Shown here in pieces: positions 48,379 through 57,504 of a DNA stretch of 64,000 nt. Position 1 is the first letter of the stretch, and every line of letters begins with the position of its first letter. Below the pieces are notes generated by a model. It did not search any database. It was not told where the DNA came from and worked only from the letters and a program-made list of their open reading frames with translations. Position numbers and translations under genes: made by a program. This stretch comes from Paracoccus saliphilus (GTDB lineage: Bacteria; Pseudomonadota; Alphaproteobacteria; Rhodobacterales; Rhodobacteraceae): NCBI RefSeq assembly GCF_028553805.1, contig NZ_CP067140.1:1-64000 (forward strand), in the 5' to 3' direction.

Positions 48379-49877
48379 AAATCCGGAAAGTCCTTTTCCT
48401 TGCCGCGATCATGGGCAGCACGGCTTTTGCCGCGCAGTCCCAGACATTGCGGATCGGGCTTGAAAGCGATCCCGACGCGCTCGATCCCGACAAAAGCCGC
48501 ACTTTCGTGGGAAGGATTGTCTTTACCGCGCTTTGCGACAAGCTGATCGATGTGACCCCCGACCTGGAACTTGTGCCGCAGCTCGCGACCGAATGGACCG
48601 TCAGCGAGGATGGCAAGACCATCGACATGACATTGCGTGAAGGCGTCACGTTCCACGACGGCACGCCCTTCGATGCCGAGGCGGTGAAAGCCAATATCGA
48701 ACGCTCGCAAACCCTGGAAGACAGCGTGCGCAAATCCGAGGTCAGTTCGATCGAATCCGTCGAGGCTGTCGATGCGACCCATGTCAAACTGCATCTCAGC
48801 GCGCCGGATGCGCCGCTTCTGGCACAGCTGGCCGATCGTTCCGGCATGATGCTGTCCCCCGCCAGTTTCGAAGGTGATGTGGCGGCGAATCCCGTCTGTT
48901 CGGGGCCGTTCAAATTCAAGAGCCGCGTGGCGCAGGACAAGATCGAACTCGAAAAATACGCCGAATACTGGAATGCGGACGCGATCCAGCTGGATGCGGT
49001 CACCTATCTGCCGATCCCCGACAGCACAGTTCGGCTTGCGAACCTGCAATCGGGTGATCTGGATCTCATCAATCGGCTGGCCGCCACCGACGTTCAGGCC
49101 GTCGAAGGCAATGCCGATCTCGCTTTCGCCCGGGCCGATGGGCTGGGCTATCAGGGGATTACCTTTAACACCGCGAATGGCTCGAAATCCGAGAACCCGT
49201 TTGGTCAGGATGCAAGGCTGCGTGAGGCATTGTCCCTTGCTATCGACCGCGAGGCGATCAATCAGGTCGTATTCGCAGGGCTGAATGCCCCGGCGAGCCA
49301 GTTCGTATCGGCTGCGAGCCCCTATTTCGATCCTGCCTATCCGGTGCCTGCGCGGGATCTAGAGAAGGCAAAGGAGCTGATCGCGGAAGCCGGCGTCGAG
49401 GGCGATTTGACCCTGGAACTGCAAGCCCCGAACCGGCCGGAAAACCAGCGGGTCGTGCAGATGATCCAGGCGATGGCAGCCGAAGCCGGGATCAAGATCG
49501 ATATCGTCGCCAAGGAATTCGCAACAATGTTGGCCGATCAGCAGGCGGGTGACTTTCAGGCAAGCCAGGTCGGCTGGTCCGGTCGCATCGATCCGGATGG
49601 CAATATCTATGGCTTCGTCAGCACAGATGGCGGCTTCAATGACGGAAAATACTCCAATCCCGAGATCGACCGGATTCTCGCCGAGGCACGGGCCGTCAGC
49701 GATCCGGCCAAGCGCAAGGAACTGTATCACCAGGCCAACGAGATCCTGATGGCCGAATTGCCGCTTTTCTACATCTATAATGAAGCATGGCTCTATGGCG
49801 TGTCCAGTGGGATCGAGGGCTTCAGCCCCAGTCCGGACGGGATGATCCGTCTGGAAGGTGTGGCCAAGTCTGAATGA
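48375..49877 (+). CDS. ABC transporter substrate-binding protein (SBP family 5)
   Basis: 500-residue periplasmic binding protein of the peptide/nickel class. Signal peptide MKIRKVLFLAAIMGSTAFAAQ, then LRIGLESDPDALDPDKS and the conserved DLELVPQLATEW and GVTFHDGTPFDAEAVKANIE (about 94-113), both diagnostic of family 5. Likely ligands are peptides or glutathione-like compounds given the gamma-glutamyltransferase homologue in the same operon; this is inference. Followed by a strong hairpin before the permease genes. Confidence 0.92.
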   Translation: MKIRKVLFLAAIMGSTAFAAQSQTLRIGLESDPDALDPDKSRTFVGRIVFTALCDKLIDVTPDLELVPQLATEWTVSEDGKTIDMTLREGVTFHDGTPFDAEAVKANIERSQTLEDSVRKSEVSSIESVEAVDATHVKLHLSAPDAPLLAQLADRSGMMLSPASFEGDVAANPVCSGPFKFKSRVAQDKIELEKYAEYWNADAIQLDAVTYLPIPDSTVRLANLQSGDLDLINRLAATDVQAVEGNADLAFARADGLGYQGITFNTANGSKSENPFGQDARLREALSLAIDREAINQVVFAGLNAPASQFVSAASPYFDPAYPVPARDLEKAKELIAEAGVEGDLTLELQAPNRPENQRVVQMIQAMAAEAGIKIDIVAKEFATMLADQQAGDFQASQVGWSGRIDPDGNIYGFVSTDGGFNDGKYSNPEIDRILAEARAVSDPAKRKELYHQANEILMAELPLFYIYNEAWLYGVSSGIEGFSPSPDGMIRLEGVAKSE

Positions 49878-49888
49878 AATGAAGCTGT

Positions 49889-49914
49889 GACGGGCGGCCC
49901 ATTCGCCGCCCGTC
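49889..49914 (+). terminator. Intercistronic hairpin after the binding-protein gene
   Basis: 10-bp stem GACGGGCGGC (49889-49898) with GCCGCCCGTC (49905-49914) and a 6-nt loop, in the 67-bp gap before the permease gene; only CCTTGTT follows. Such hairpins after binding-protein genes usually stabilise that message or cause partial termination so that the binding protein is made in excess. Confidence 0.65.
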
Positions 49915-49944
49915 CCTTGTTCCAACCGAACCCCAGGTCAAGCG

Positions 49945-50889
49945 ATGCTGTCTTATCTCGTCCGGCGATTGCTGATCTCGATCCCGACACTGATCCTGAT
50001 CTCGATTTTCGTTTTCGCCCTGCAGAAATTGCTGCCCGGAGATCCGGTGCTGGCACTGGCCGGTGATGATCGCGATCCGGAAACGCTGAACCGGCTGCGC
50101 GAGCTTTATCATCTGAATGACCCTATCTGGATGCAGTATCTACATTGGGTCAGGGGGGCTGTGCAGGGCGATCTGGGGCAGTCGATCCGAACCGGCCTGC
50201 CTGTGAGCGACATGATCCTGTCCAAGCTGCCGGTAACGATACAGCTTGCCGTGATGTCAATGATCTTCGCTGCCGCGATCGGTATTCCCGCAGGAATAAT
50301 CTCGGCCGTGCGCAAGGGAACCGTGACGGATTACATTGCCAATATCGTCGCGCTTTCCGGCCTGTCGATCCCGAATTTCTGGCTGGGAATCATGCTGATC
50401 CTGCTGGTCTCGGTGAAATGGCAGCTTCTGCCGGCCTCGGGCTATGTGCCGCTGACCGAGGACCCCGTGCAATCGGTTCGGACCATGCTGATGCCCGCTT
50501 TCGTGCTGGGCACCGCCTTGGCGGCTTCGCTGATGCGGCATACCCGCTCGGCCATGCTGGGCGTGCTGCGGCAGGATTACGTTCGCACGGCGCGGGCCAA
50601 GGGACTGACCGAGAGGACGGTGGTTCTGCATCACGCGTTCCGCAATGCACTGACGCCGGTCGTGACGCTGGCCGCGCTGTTGTTCGGCGAGTTGATCGCC
50701 GGTGCCGTGCTGACCGAGCAGATCTTTACCATTCCCGGTTTCGGCAAGATGATCGTCGATGCGGTGTTCAATCGCGATTATGCTGTGGTTCAAGGGGTGG
50801 TGCTGGTAACGGCTCTGGGCTTCATCCTGATGAACCTGGTCGCCGATACCTGCTATGTGCTTTTGAACCCGCGCTTGAGGGTAAGCTGA
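49945..50889 (+). CDS. Peptide-type ABC transporter permease (DppB-like)
   Basis: 314-residue inner-membrane permease with the class N-terminus MLSYLVRRLLISIPTLILIS, KLLPGDPVLALAGDD, six membrane helices and the EAA loop around DYVRTARAKGLTERTVVLHH (about 212-231) that docks the ATPases. Its stop overlaps the next permease start (TGATG). Confidence 0.93.
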   Translation: MLSYLVRRLLISIPTLILISIFVFALQKLLPGDPVLALAGDDRDPETLNRLRELYHLNDPIWMQYLHWVRGAVQGDLGQSIRTGLPVSDMILSKLPVTIQLAVMSMIFAAAIGIPAGIISAVRKGTVTDYIANIVALSGLSIPNFWLGIMLILLVSVKWQLLPASGYVPLTEDPVQSVRTMLMPAFVLGTALAASLMRHTRSAMLGVLRQDYVRTARAKGLTERTVVLHHAFRNALTPVVTLAALLFGELIAGAVLTEQIFTIPGFGKMIVDAVFNRDYAVVQGVVLVTALGFILMNLVADTCYVLLNPRLRVS

Positions 50890-51758
50890 TGACCCAAGCC
50901 GCAGCAGATCCGGTTTTGGCCCGCAAATCGCAAAGCCGGGTATGGCAGAAACTGCGTGGCCATCGCAGTGCGCAATTCGGTGCGGTGCTGGTCGGGCTGT
51001 TCGTCCTGTTGGCACTCGCCGCGCCGATCCTGCCGATACCCGATCCGGCGGCAACCGATTGGGGGGCGATCCGGCAGGCACCTTCGGCCGCGCATCCGCT
51101 TGGCACCGACGATATCGGCAGGGATTCACTGTCGCGGATGATCTGGGGAGCGCGTGCCTCGCTCTTGGCCGGGGTGGTCTCGGTCGCCATCGCGATTGTC
51201 ATCGGCACGCCCCTGGGAATACTTGCCGGTTATTTCGGTGGCTGGACCGATGCGATCATCTCGCGCTGCACCGAAGCGCTTCTGGCGATCCCCTTCCTGA
51301 TCCTTGCCATCGCCTTGGCGGCCTTTCTTGGCCCCTCGCTCACCAATGCGATGATTGCAATCGGTATCGCCGCCACCCCGATCTTTGTCCGGCTGACACG
51401 CGGTCAGGCGATCAGCGTCACGGCCGAGGATTACGTCGAAAGCGCCCATGCCATCGGACTTTCGACCCCGATCATCCTGCGCCGCTATATTCTTCCGAAC
51501 GTGCTGCCCCCGGTACTGGTGCAAGCCACCCTGACCGTCGCCAGCGCGATCATTGCCGAGGCATCGCTGTCCTTCCTTGGTCTTGGCCAACAACCTCCCG
51601 CGCCGAGCTGGGGGGCGATGCTGAACACTGCCAAGGATTTCATGGCACAGGCGCCATGGATGGCGATGTGGCCCGGTATCGCGATCTTTCTCGTGGTGTT
51701 GGGCTTCAACCTTCTGGGCGACGGGCTACGCGATGCGCTGGATCCGCGCGAAGACTGA
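50889..51758 (+). CDS. Peptide-type ABC transporter permease (DppC-like)
   Basis: 289-residue permease, partner of the preceding one. N-terminal RSAQFGAVLVGLFVLLALAAP helix, PLGTDDIGRDSLSRMIWGAR (about 75-94) and the EAA loop DYVESAHAIGLSTPIILRRY (about 181-200), ending in GDGLRDALDPRE, the family C-terminus. The ATG at 50889 shares one base with the preceding stop; the frame stays open upstream inside the neighbouring gene but that is a shadow. Confidence 0.93.
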   Translation: MTQAAADPVLARKSQSRVWQKLRGHRSAQFGAVLVGLFVLLALAAPILPIPDPAATDWGAIRQAPSAAHPLGTDDIGRDSLSRMIWGARASLLAGVVSVAIAIVIGTPLGILAGYFGGWTDAIISRCTEALLAIPFLILAIALAAFLGPSLTNAMIAIGIAATPIFVRLTRGQAISVTAEDYVESAHAIGLSTPIILRRYILPNVLPPVLVQATLTVASAIIAEASLSFLGLGQQPPAPSWGAMLNTAKDFMAQAPWMAMWPGIAIFLVVLGFNLLGDGLRDALDPRED

Positions 51759-51773
51759 GAACAAGGAAAAAAC

Positions 51774-53564
51774 ATGAACGATTTCACCACCCGTCCCGAT
51801 ATTCGCGGCACATTCGGCACCGTTGCCTCGACTCATTGGATTGCCTCTGCGGTGGGGATGAGCATCCTTGAAAAGGGAGGCAACGCATTCGACGCGGCGG
51901 TTGCGACAGCCCTGGTGCTGCAGGTGGTCGAGCCACATCTGAACGGGCCCGGCGGCGATCTGCCCGCCATCGTTCATTTTGCCGAGACGAGCGAGACGCG
52001 GGTTCTTTGTGCGCAGGGCGTCGCCCCCAAAGCCGCGACGATGGATCACTATCGTCAGCATTTCGGCGATGGGCTGATCCCCGGTTCGGGCCTGTTGGCG
52101 ACAGTTGTTCCGGGCGCGTTCGATGGCTGGATGCTGATGCTGCGCGATCATGGCAGCCTGGAGCTTGCAGATGTCATGGAGCCCGCCATCGGCTATGCGC
52201 GCGACGGGCATCCGATCCTGCCGCGCGTCGCCAACACGATCGAGGAACTGAGCGGGTTTTTCCGTGACGAATGGCCGACAAGTGCCGCGACATGGTTGCC
52301 CGGGGGCAAGGCTCCGCAGGCATGGTCGTTGTTCCGGAATCCCGATCTTGCCTCCACCTATCAGCGCATCGTCGATGAGGCAAAAGCAGACACGCGGGAG
52401 GCGCGCATCGATGCGGCCCGCAAATCCTGGTCGCAGGGTTTCGTGGCGGATGCGATCTGCGATTACCTTGCCGATGCCAGTGTGATGGATGTGTCGGGCA
52501 AACCGCATTCCGCCGTGCTGTCGCGCGAGGATTTGGCCGAATGGCAAGCGAGTTGGGAGGCGCCGCTGTCGATCGACTACCACGGTTGGACGGTCCACAA
52601 GACACAAAGCTGGTCACAGGGACCCGTGCTGTTACAGGGCCTGCAGATCCTCAAGCATTTCGATCTTGCCGCGATGGACCCGATGGGCGCCGACTTCATT
52701 CACACCGTGATCGAGGCAATGAAGCTCGCCTATGCGGATCGTGAGGCCTATTACGGCGATCCGGAGTTTTTCGATATTCCCATGAATGCGCTGCTGTCCG
52801 AGGATTATGCCGCCGAACGCGCCCGTTTGATCGGGGACTCGGCCAGCCTGGAGCAGCGGCCCGGCCGCCTGCCGGGGCTGGGGCATCTTGCCGATGATGC
52901 CGTCGTCCGCGCTGCGACGGATTTCAACGCTGCCCGTGGAGTCAGCGCGGGCGAGCCGACCATGGCCCATCTGACCGAGCGGCGTGGCGATACCGTGCAT
53001 CTGGATGTGATAGACCGTTGGGGCAACATGGTCAGCGCGACTCCGTCGGGCGGTTGGCTGCAATCCAGCCCGGTCATTCCCGGCCTGGGGTTTGCCTTGA
53101 ACAGCCGCGCGCAGATGTTCTGGCTGCGTGACGATCTGCCGACTTCGCTCAGGCCCGGTGCTCGGCCCCGGACCACATTGACCCCCTCGATGGCCGAAAA
53201 GGATGGCATCCGCGTGGCATTCGGCACTCCGGGAGGGGATCAGCAGGACCAATGGCAGCTTATCTGGTTCCTGCGCTATGTCCACCACGGCTTGTCGATG
53301 CAGCAATGCATGGATGCGCCGCTGTTTCACAGCAACCATTTCCAAAGCAGCTTCTATCCGCGCGACGCGAACCCGGGAGACCTGATGCTCGAGCCCAACT
53401 TCGATGAATCCGTGATTGCCGATCTTCGTCGCCGGGGTCACAGCGTCACGGTGGCTGAACCGTGGAGCATTGGCCGCCTGACTGCAGCAAGGCGTGATCC
53501 GGATGGCATGCTGACTGCCGCCGCGACACCACGGCTGATGCAGGCCTATGCCATCGGTCGCTGA
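51774..53564 (+). CDS. Gamma-glutamyltransferase/acylase-family Ntn hydrolase
   Basis: 596-residue enzyme of the GGT family, which cleaves gamma-glutamyl bonds or related amides after self-processing. The likely catalytic threonine is Thr406 in GDTVHLDVIDRWGNMVSAT; the downstream TPSGGW, PGLGFALNSR and FGTPGGDQQDQW motifs are conserved. The usual Thr-Thr-His is Thr-Val-His here. No signal peptide is visible at the ATG, so it may be cytosolic and act on compounds brought in by the ABC importer 15 bp upstream. The exact substrate (glutathione, gamma-glutamyl peptide or another amide) is unknown. Confidence 0.88.
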   Translation: MNDFTTRPDIRGTFGTVASTHWIASAVGMSILEKGGNAFDAAVATALVLQVVEPHLNGPGGDLPAIVHFAETSETRVLCAQGVAPKAATMDHYRQHFGDGLIPGSGLLATVVPGAFDGWMLMLRDHGSLELADVMEPAIGYARDGHPILPRVANTIEELSGFFRDEWPTSAATWLPGGKAPQAWSLFRNPDLASTYQRIVDEAKADTREARIDAARKSWSQGFVADAICDYLADASVMDVSGKPHSAVLSREDLAEWQASWEAPLSIDYHGWTVHKTQSWSQGPVLLQGLQILKHFDLAAMDPMGADFIHTVIEAMKLAYADREAYYGDPEFFDIPMNALLSEDYAAERARLIGDSASLEQRPGRLPGLGHLADDAVVRAATDFNAARGVSAGEPTMAHLTERRGDTVHLDVIDRWGNMVSATPSGGWLQSSPVIPGLGFALNSRAQMFWLRDDLPTSLRPGARPRTTLTPSMAEKDGIRVAFGTPGGDQQDQWQLIWFLRYVHHGLSMQQCMDAPLFHSNHFQSSFYPRDANPGDLMLEPNFDESVIADLRRRGHSVTVAEPWSIGRLTAARRDPDGMLTAAATPRLMQAYAIGR

Positions 53565-53673
53565 GGAGCGCGAGGGTTGGTCATCACCCTCTGCCTCGAT
53601 GAAGCTTGCTTTCAGGGGCCTTCTTCTGATCACCTCTACCGGGATGTTTCTAGATTGTTACCCGGGATAGCGG

Positions 53674-54381
53674 ATGGATCAGCAGGACGGACTTTCCGAC
53701 GTCATCGCGGCGCTGTCGCCGCATTTGTCCAGGGCCGCGGAAAGCGGTGGCCGTTTGCCTCCCGAGCGCAGATTGGCCGAGATGCTCAATATCCCGCGCC
53801 GCCGCTTGCGGCTGGCGCTGGACGAGCTGCAAACGCGCGGCGTGGTTTTCCGTAGGCATGGGCAGGGCACCTTCATCAGTCCGCCGCCGCGTCCCGATAC
53901 TGGCCGTTACCGGTTTCTGGCAGGACGCCTGACGCTGGATCAGTTGATGGATGTGCGCTGTCAGATCGAACCGCGACTTGCCGAACTGGCCGCGACACGG
54001 GTCACTCTTGCCGATATCCGGCAATTGGACAATTTGCTGCGAAACACCCGGATCGCGGCAACCCCCGGAGAATATGATCTTGCCGACGAGGTCTTTCACT
54101 ATCGTATTGCCGAATTGGCGGGAAACGCGCTGTTTCTCGAGATTTATGATCTTATCCGCCAGCTGCGAAGCGAGGCGGGTTGGCGCGAGCGGCGCGAGGA
54201 AACCAACGTGCCCGGCATGATCCGGGTGCTGGGTGAGCAGCATCAGCAGATCTTCGACGCCATCGCGGCAGGCAACCCGACGGCTGCGGGCGAAGCAGTG
54301 CACGCGCACCTAGCCTTCGTTGCCTCGGCGATCGATGTCGATTCTGACAGGGCGAAGCGTTCGGGGTCCGAAGCGGAGTAG
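53674..54381 (+). CDS. FadR-type GntR-family transcriptional regulator (FCD domain)
   Basis: 235-residue regulator. Winged helix at about 20-75 with LPPERRLAEMLNIPRRRLRLAL and the wing RRHGQGTFI; an all-helical FCD effector domain from about 90 to 220 (VRCQIEPRLAELAATR, FHYRIAELAGNALF, EQHQQIFDAIAAGN), with metal/ligand histidines. FCD regulators usually sense small carboxylates. It sits between the importer/hydrolase operon and the convergent tctCBA operon, either of which could be its target. Confidence 0.88.
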   Translation: MDQQDGLSDVIAALSPHLSRAAESGGRLPPERRLAEMLNIPRRRLRLALDELQTRGVVFRRHGQGTFISPPPRPDTGRYRFLAGRLTLDQLMDVRCQIEPRLAELAATRVTLADIRQLDNLLRNTRIAATPGEYDLADEVFHYRIAELAGNALFLEIYDLIRQLRSEAGWRERREETNVPGMIRVLGEQHQQIFDAIAAGNPTAAGEAVHAHLAFVASAIDVDSDRAKRSGSEAE

Positions 54382-54385
54382 AGGC

Positions 54386-55888
54386 TCAATTCGCGGCGCG
54401 GTTGGTCCTTGCTTTCAGAACGGTTTTCATCACCGGAACCAGGATTAAGGCAAGCGTTGCGATGACGAAGCCGCAAGCGATGGGACGTTCCAGAAAGATC
54501 ATCGGATCGCCGCGCGAGATCAGCATGGCGCGCCGCAGGTTGGTCTCGATCAACGGGCCGAGCACGAAGCCGAGCAACAGCAGCGCCGGGCTGAACGAAG
54601 CCAGCGCCAGCGCATAACCGATGGCTCCAATTCCCGCGACCATGGCGATGTCGAAGACCGATCCGCGGACCGAATAGACGCCAAGGCATATGAACACGAT
54701 GATCGCCGGGTAGAGCCAGCGAAACGGGATGCGCAGCATCGACACCCAGATGCCGATCAGCGGCAGGTTCAGGATCAGCAGGAACAGGTTGCCGATGCCA
54801 AAGCTGACCACCAGCCCCCAGAACATGTCGGGTCGTGCCTCGAGCATCATCGGACCGGGTTGGATGCCGTGGATGATAAGCGCTCCTAGCATTAGCGCCA
54901 TGATCGGATCGCCGGGAATGCCGAGGGTCAATGTCGGGACGAATGCGGTGATCGATGCCGAATTGTTGGCCGCTTCAGGGCCTGCAATCCCCTCGATCGC
55001 GCCGTTTCCGAAACGCTCGGGGTGACGCGAAACCCGCCGCTCCAACGCATAGCTGAGAAACGAGGAGATCGTCGATCCGGTGCCCGGCAACGCTCCGAAG
55101 AAGCCGCCGAGCGTGGTGCCCCGGGTGATCGGCGCGATCATCTGGCCGACATCCTGCCGCGTCGGGATCAACTGCCGCAATGTGACCCGGTCGGGCGGAC
55201 CATGCCGGTCGGCATCGCGGATATTCGCGATGACCTCGGCCACACCGAACAGCCCCATCGCGAGCGCGACGAGGTTGATGCCGTCCATCAGTTCGGTCTG
55301 ACCGAATGTCAGTCGCTGTACGCCTGAATTCACATCGGTCCCGACGCAGCCGAGGATCAGGCCAACGACCACCATGGCAAGGCTCTTGCTTGGGCGGGCA
55401 GAGCCGATGGTCGAGGCGGCGATCAATCCCATGATCATCATCGCGGCATATTCCGCCGCACCGAATGCCGTGGCCATGCCGGCCAGCCATCCAGCCAGCA
55501 TGACCAGTATCACGATGCCAAGGATCGAGCCCGCGAAGGACGAGATCATCGCCGTGAACAGCGCGACACCCGCCCGGCCCTGGCGGGCCAATGGATAACC
55601 GTCCAGTGTCGTGACCGCCGATTGAGGCGTTCCGGGCAGGCGCAGCAGGATCGACGCCACCGCACCGCCATATTGCGCGCCGTAATAGACCCCGGCCAGC
55701 ATGACCAGCGCCGCCTCGGACGAGATGTAATAGGTGATCGGCAAAAGCAGGGTGATCGCGGCCATCGCCCCGATCCCCGGCAAGACACCGACAAAGGTGC
55801 CTAGAAGCGCGCCGAACAGGCTGTAGATCAAGACATTCGGCTGCAAGGCGACCGACAGGCCGTGACCCAGACCTTCGAGTGTTGTCAT
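54386..55888 (-). CDS. tctA: Tripartite tricarboxylate transporter, large membrane subunit TctA
   Basis: 500-residue polytopic protein (about 11-12 helices). Family motifs: GALLGTFVGVLPGIGAMAAIT (about 25-45), GAQYGGAVASILLRLPG (about 70-86), and a second GGFFGALPGTGSTISSFLSY (about 259-278). Forms the channel that works with TctB and binding protein TctC. One base separates its ATG from the tctB stop (TGACATG). Confidence 0.95.
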   Translation of the reverse strand: MTTLEGLGHGLSVALQPNVLIYSLFGALLGTFVGVLPGIGAMAAITLLLPITYYISSEAALVMLAGVYYGAQYGGAVASILLRLPGTPQSAVTTLDGYPLARQGRAGVALFTAMISSFAGSILGIVILVMLAGWLAGMATAFGAAEYAAMMIMGLIAASTIGSARPSKSLAMVVVGLILGCVGTDVNSGVQRLTFGQTELMDGINLVALAMGLFGVAEVIANIRDADRHGPPDRVTLRQLIPTRQDVGQMIAPITRGTTLGGFFGALPGTGSTISSFLSYALERRVSRHPERFGNGAIEGIAGPEAANNSASITAFVPTLTLGIPGDPIMALMLGALIIHGIQPGPMMLEARPDMFWGLVVSFGIGNLFLLILNLPLIGIWVSMLRIPFRWLYPAIIVFICLGVYSVRGSVFDIAMVAGIGAIGYALALASFSPALLLLGFVLGPLIETNLRRAMLISRGDPMIFLERPIACGFVIATLALILVPVMKTVLKARTNRAAN

Positions 55889-55889
55889 G

Positions 55890-56336
55890 TCAGCGGCTCC
55901 ACGGCCAGACGGGAATGGTCATCTCCAGTGCGAGGATGAAGATGGCCCATGTGAGCAAGGTGACGGCGGCTGCCAAGACAAGGCGCCAGAGAATGCCGGG
56001 GCGCGGGGCGACCACGCTGGCGGTCAATGTCACGACTGCGGCCGTGATCACGATACCTGCGCGATTCATCAGCAAGGCGAACAGCAGCAGCGCGGCGATG
56101 ACGCCCAGCAATTCGCGTCCGGCGAAGGGCCGCAGCTCACCCTTGCGCCAGAAGGCGGGCAGGGCGATGGCGGCGCCGAGTGCTGCCAGGATCACCCCCA
56201 ACGAGACCGGAAAGAATCCCGGTCCCATCCGGCGAAGGCTGCCCAGATCGTAATGGATGGCGGCATAACCGGCCACGCCAAGGCCAAGAAGGGCGAGGAA
56301 CCCGCCCCACAGGATATCGTGGTAATCGCGCCGCAT
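55890..56336 (-). CDS. tctB: Tripartite tricarboxylate transporter, small membrane subunit TctB
   Basis: 148 residues with four predicted helices; the family pattern FLALLGLGVAGYAAIHYDLG near the N-terminus and RMGPGFFPVSLGVILAALGA (about 36-55) are clear. It lies 13 bp after tctC and directly before tctA. Confidence 0.92.
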   Translation of the reverse strand: MRRDYHDILWGGFLALLGLGVAGYAAIHYDLGSLRRMGPGFFPVSLGVILAALGAAIALPAFWRKGELRPFAGRELLGVIAALLLFALLMNRAGIVITAAVVTLTASVVAPRPGILWRLVLAAAVTLLTWAIFILALEMTIPVWPWSR

Positions 56337-56349
56337 CCGCCCTTGCCGC

Positions 56350-57333
56350 TTATTCCTGCGCCTCGGTCTTGTCGATCACGGCACCCCAAAGCTCTGTATC
56401 GTCCTTGATGCGGGCGGCGAATTCCTCGGGCGTGCCCGGCTCGGCCTTCCACCCGATGGCAAGCAGCTTGTCCTGAATTTCAGCGTCCCCGAGGATTTCG
56501 ACGATCTCGGTGTTCAGCCTTTCGATGATCTCGGGATCGGTGCCGGCAGGGGCGATGAAGGCATCCCACAGCTCGGCGCGGAAATCATCGGGCAGTCCGG
56601 CCTGACCGGCCAGGACGGGAACCTCGGGAACCTGCGGGAAGGGCTCGGTCGAGGTGATGCCCAGCATCTTCATCTTGCCCGCCTCGACATGCGGCAGCGC
56701 GGCTGACGGGGCCATGAAACCGGAATCGATCTCGCCGCCCAGGATCGAGGTCGTGACCTCGGCATAGCTTTGGAACGGAATATGGAACAGCTCGATCCCC
56801 GCCTCGCTGGCAAAGAGTTCCGCGGTCAGATGCGCGCCCGACCCCTGGCCGACCGAGCCATAGCTGATCTCGCCGGGGCTGGCCTTGGCCGTTTCGATGA
56901 AACTTGTGGCGTCTTCGGCGGGGTTGTCGCTGGAAACCGCGAGCACCAGCGGAGTTGTCGCGATCAGCGAGACCGGCGCGATGTCGGTGGCGGGATCATA
57001 GCCCAGATCCGGGATCAGGCGCTGCGCGGTCGTCAGCGGCCCGTTGATCGTCACACCGAAGCTATGTCCGTCGTCTTTCTGCGCCAGCATCTGCTGCACA
57101 CCGATGACGCCGCCCGCGCCGGGCTTGTTCTCGATGACGACCGGCTGGCCCAGTGCTTCGGACAGCGGATCAGCGATCAGCCGGGCGATCGTGTCGGGTG
57201 ACGATCCCGCCGGGAAGCCGACATAGACATGCAAAGGACCCGAGGGCCATTCCTGCGCGAATGCGGGTGTCGCGGCTGCTGAGACGCCGATGGCGGCTGC
57301 GACAAGGCTGCGGCGGCTGATATGCTTGATCAT
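56350..57333 (-). CDS. tctC: Tripartite tricarboxylate transporter binding protein TctC (Bug family)
   Basis: 327-residue periplasmic receptor. Signal peptide MIKHISRRSLVAAAIGVSAA ending in AFA, then WPSGPLHVYVGFPAGSSPDT and GQPVVIENKPGAGGVIG (about 67-83), the Bug-family signature. The ligand is probably a small carboxylate but cannot be specified. The ATG at 57333 follows GAAGGAGGAACG; the frame is open from 57441 but that part lacks family character. Confidence 0.94.
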   Translation of the reverse strand: MIKHISRRSLVAAAIGVSAAATPAFAQEWPSGPLHVYVGFPAGSSPDTIARLIADPLSEALGQPVVIENKPGAGGVIGVQQMLAQKDDGHSFGVTINGPLTTAQRLIPDLGYDPATDIAPVSLIATTPLVLAVSSDNPAEDATSFIETAKASPGEISYGSVGQGSGAHLTAELFASEAGIELFHIPFQSYAEVTTSILGGEIDSGFMAPSAALPHVEAGKMKMLGITSTEPFPQVPEVPVLAGQAGLPDDFRAELWDAFIAPAGTDPEIIERLNTEIVEILGDAEIQDKLLAIGWKAEPGTPEEFAARIKDDTELWGAVIDKTEAQE

Positions 57334-57504
57334 GACGAAACGTTCCTCCTTCGATGCGCGCCTCTTGTTCCGCCTTTGCACGACAGCGTCAATGCCTGAC
57401 CGGACATGCTCGCTGGTGATTCGCGCTGTTTGCTGTTCCACGTTGTGGCTTCATCCGCGGCAATTTGCTATGGACGAAACAATGCATCGAATGAGCCACG
57501 CGTT

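Noticed and set aside
46268..51758. The ABC importer as the petrobactin uptake system
   Set aside because: Binding protein and permeases belong to the peptide/nickel class, not the FatBCD/YclNOPQ siderophore class, and the first ATPase has the oligopeptide C-terminal block. Divergent position alone is weak evidence.
50942..51871. 309-residue plus-strand open frame over the second permease gene
   Set aside because: Runs in another phase through a clear DppC-like permease and into the next gene; composition is Arg/Gly/His-rich.
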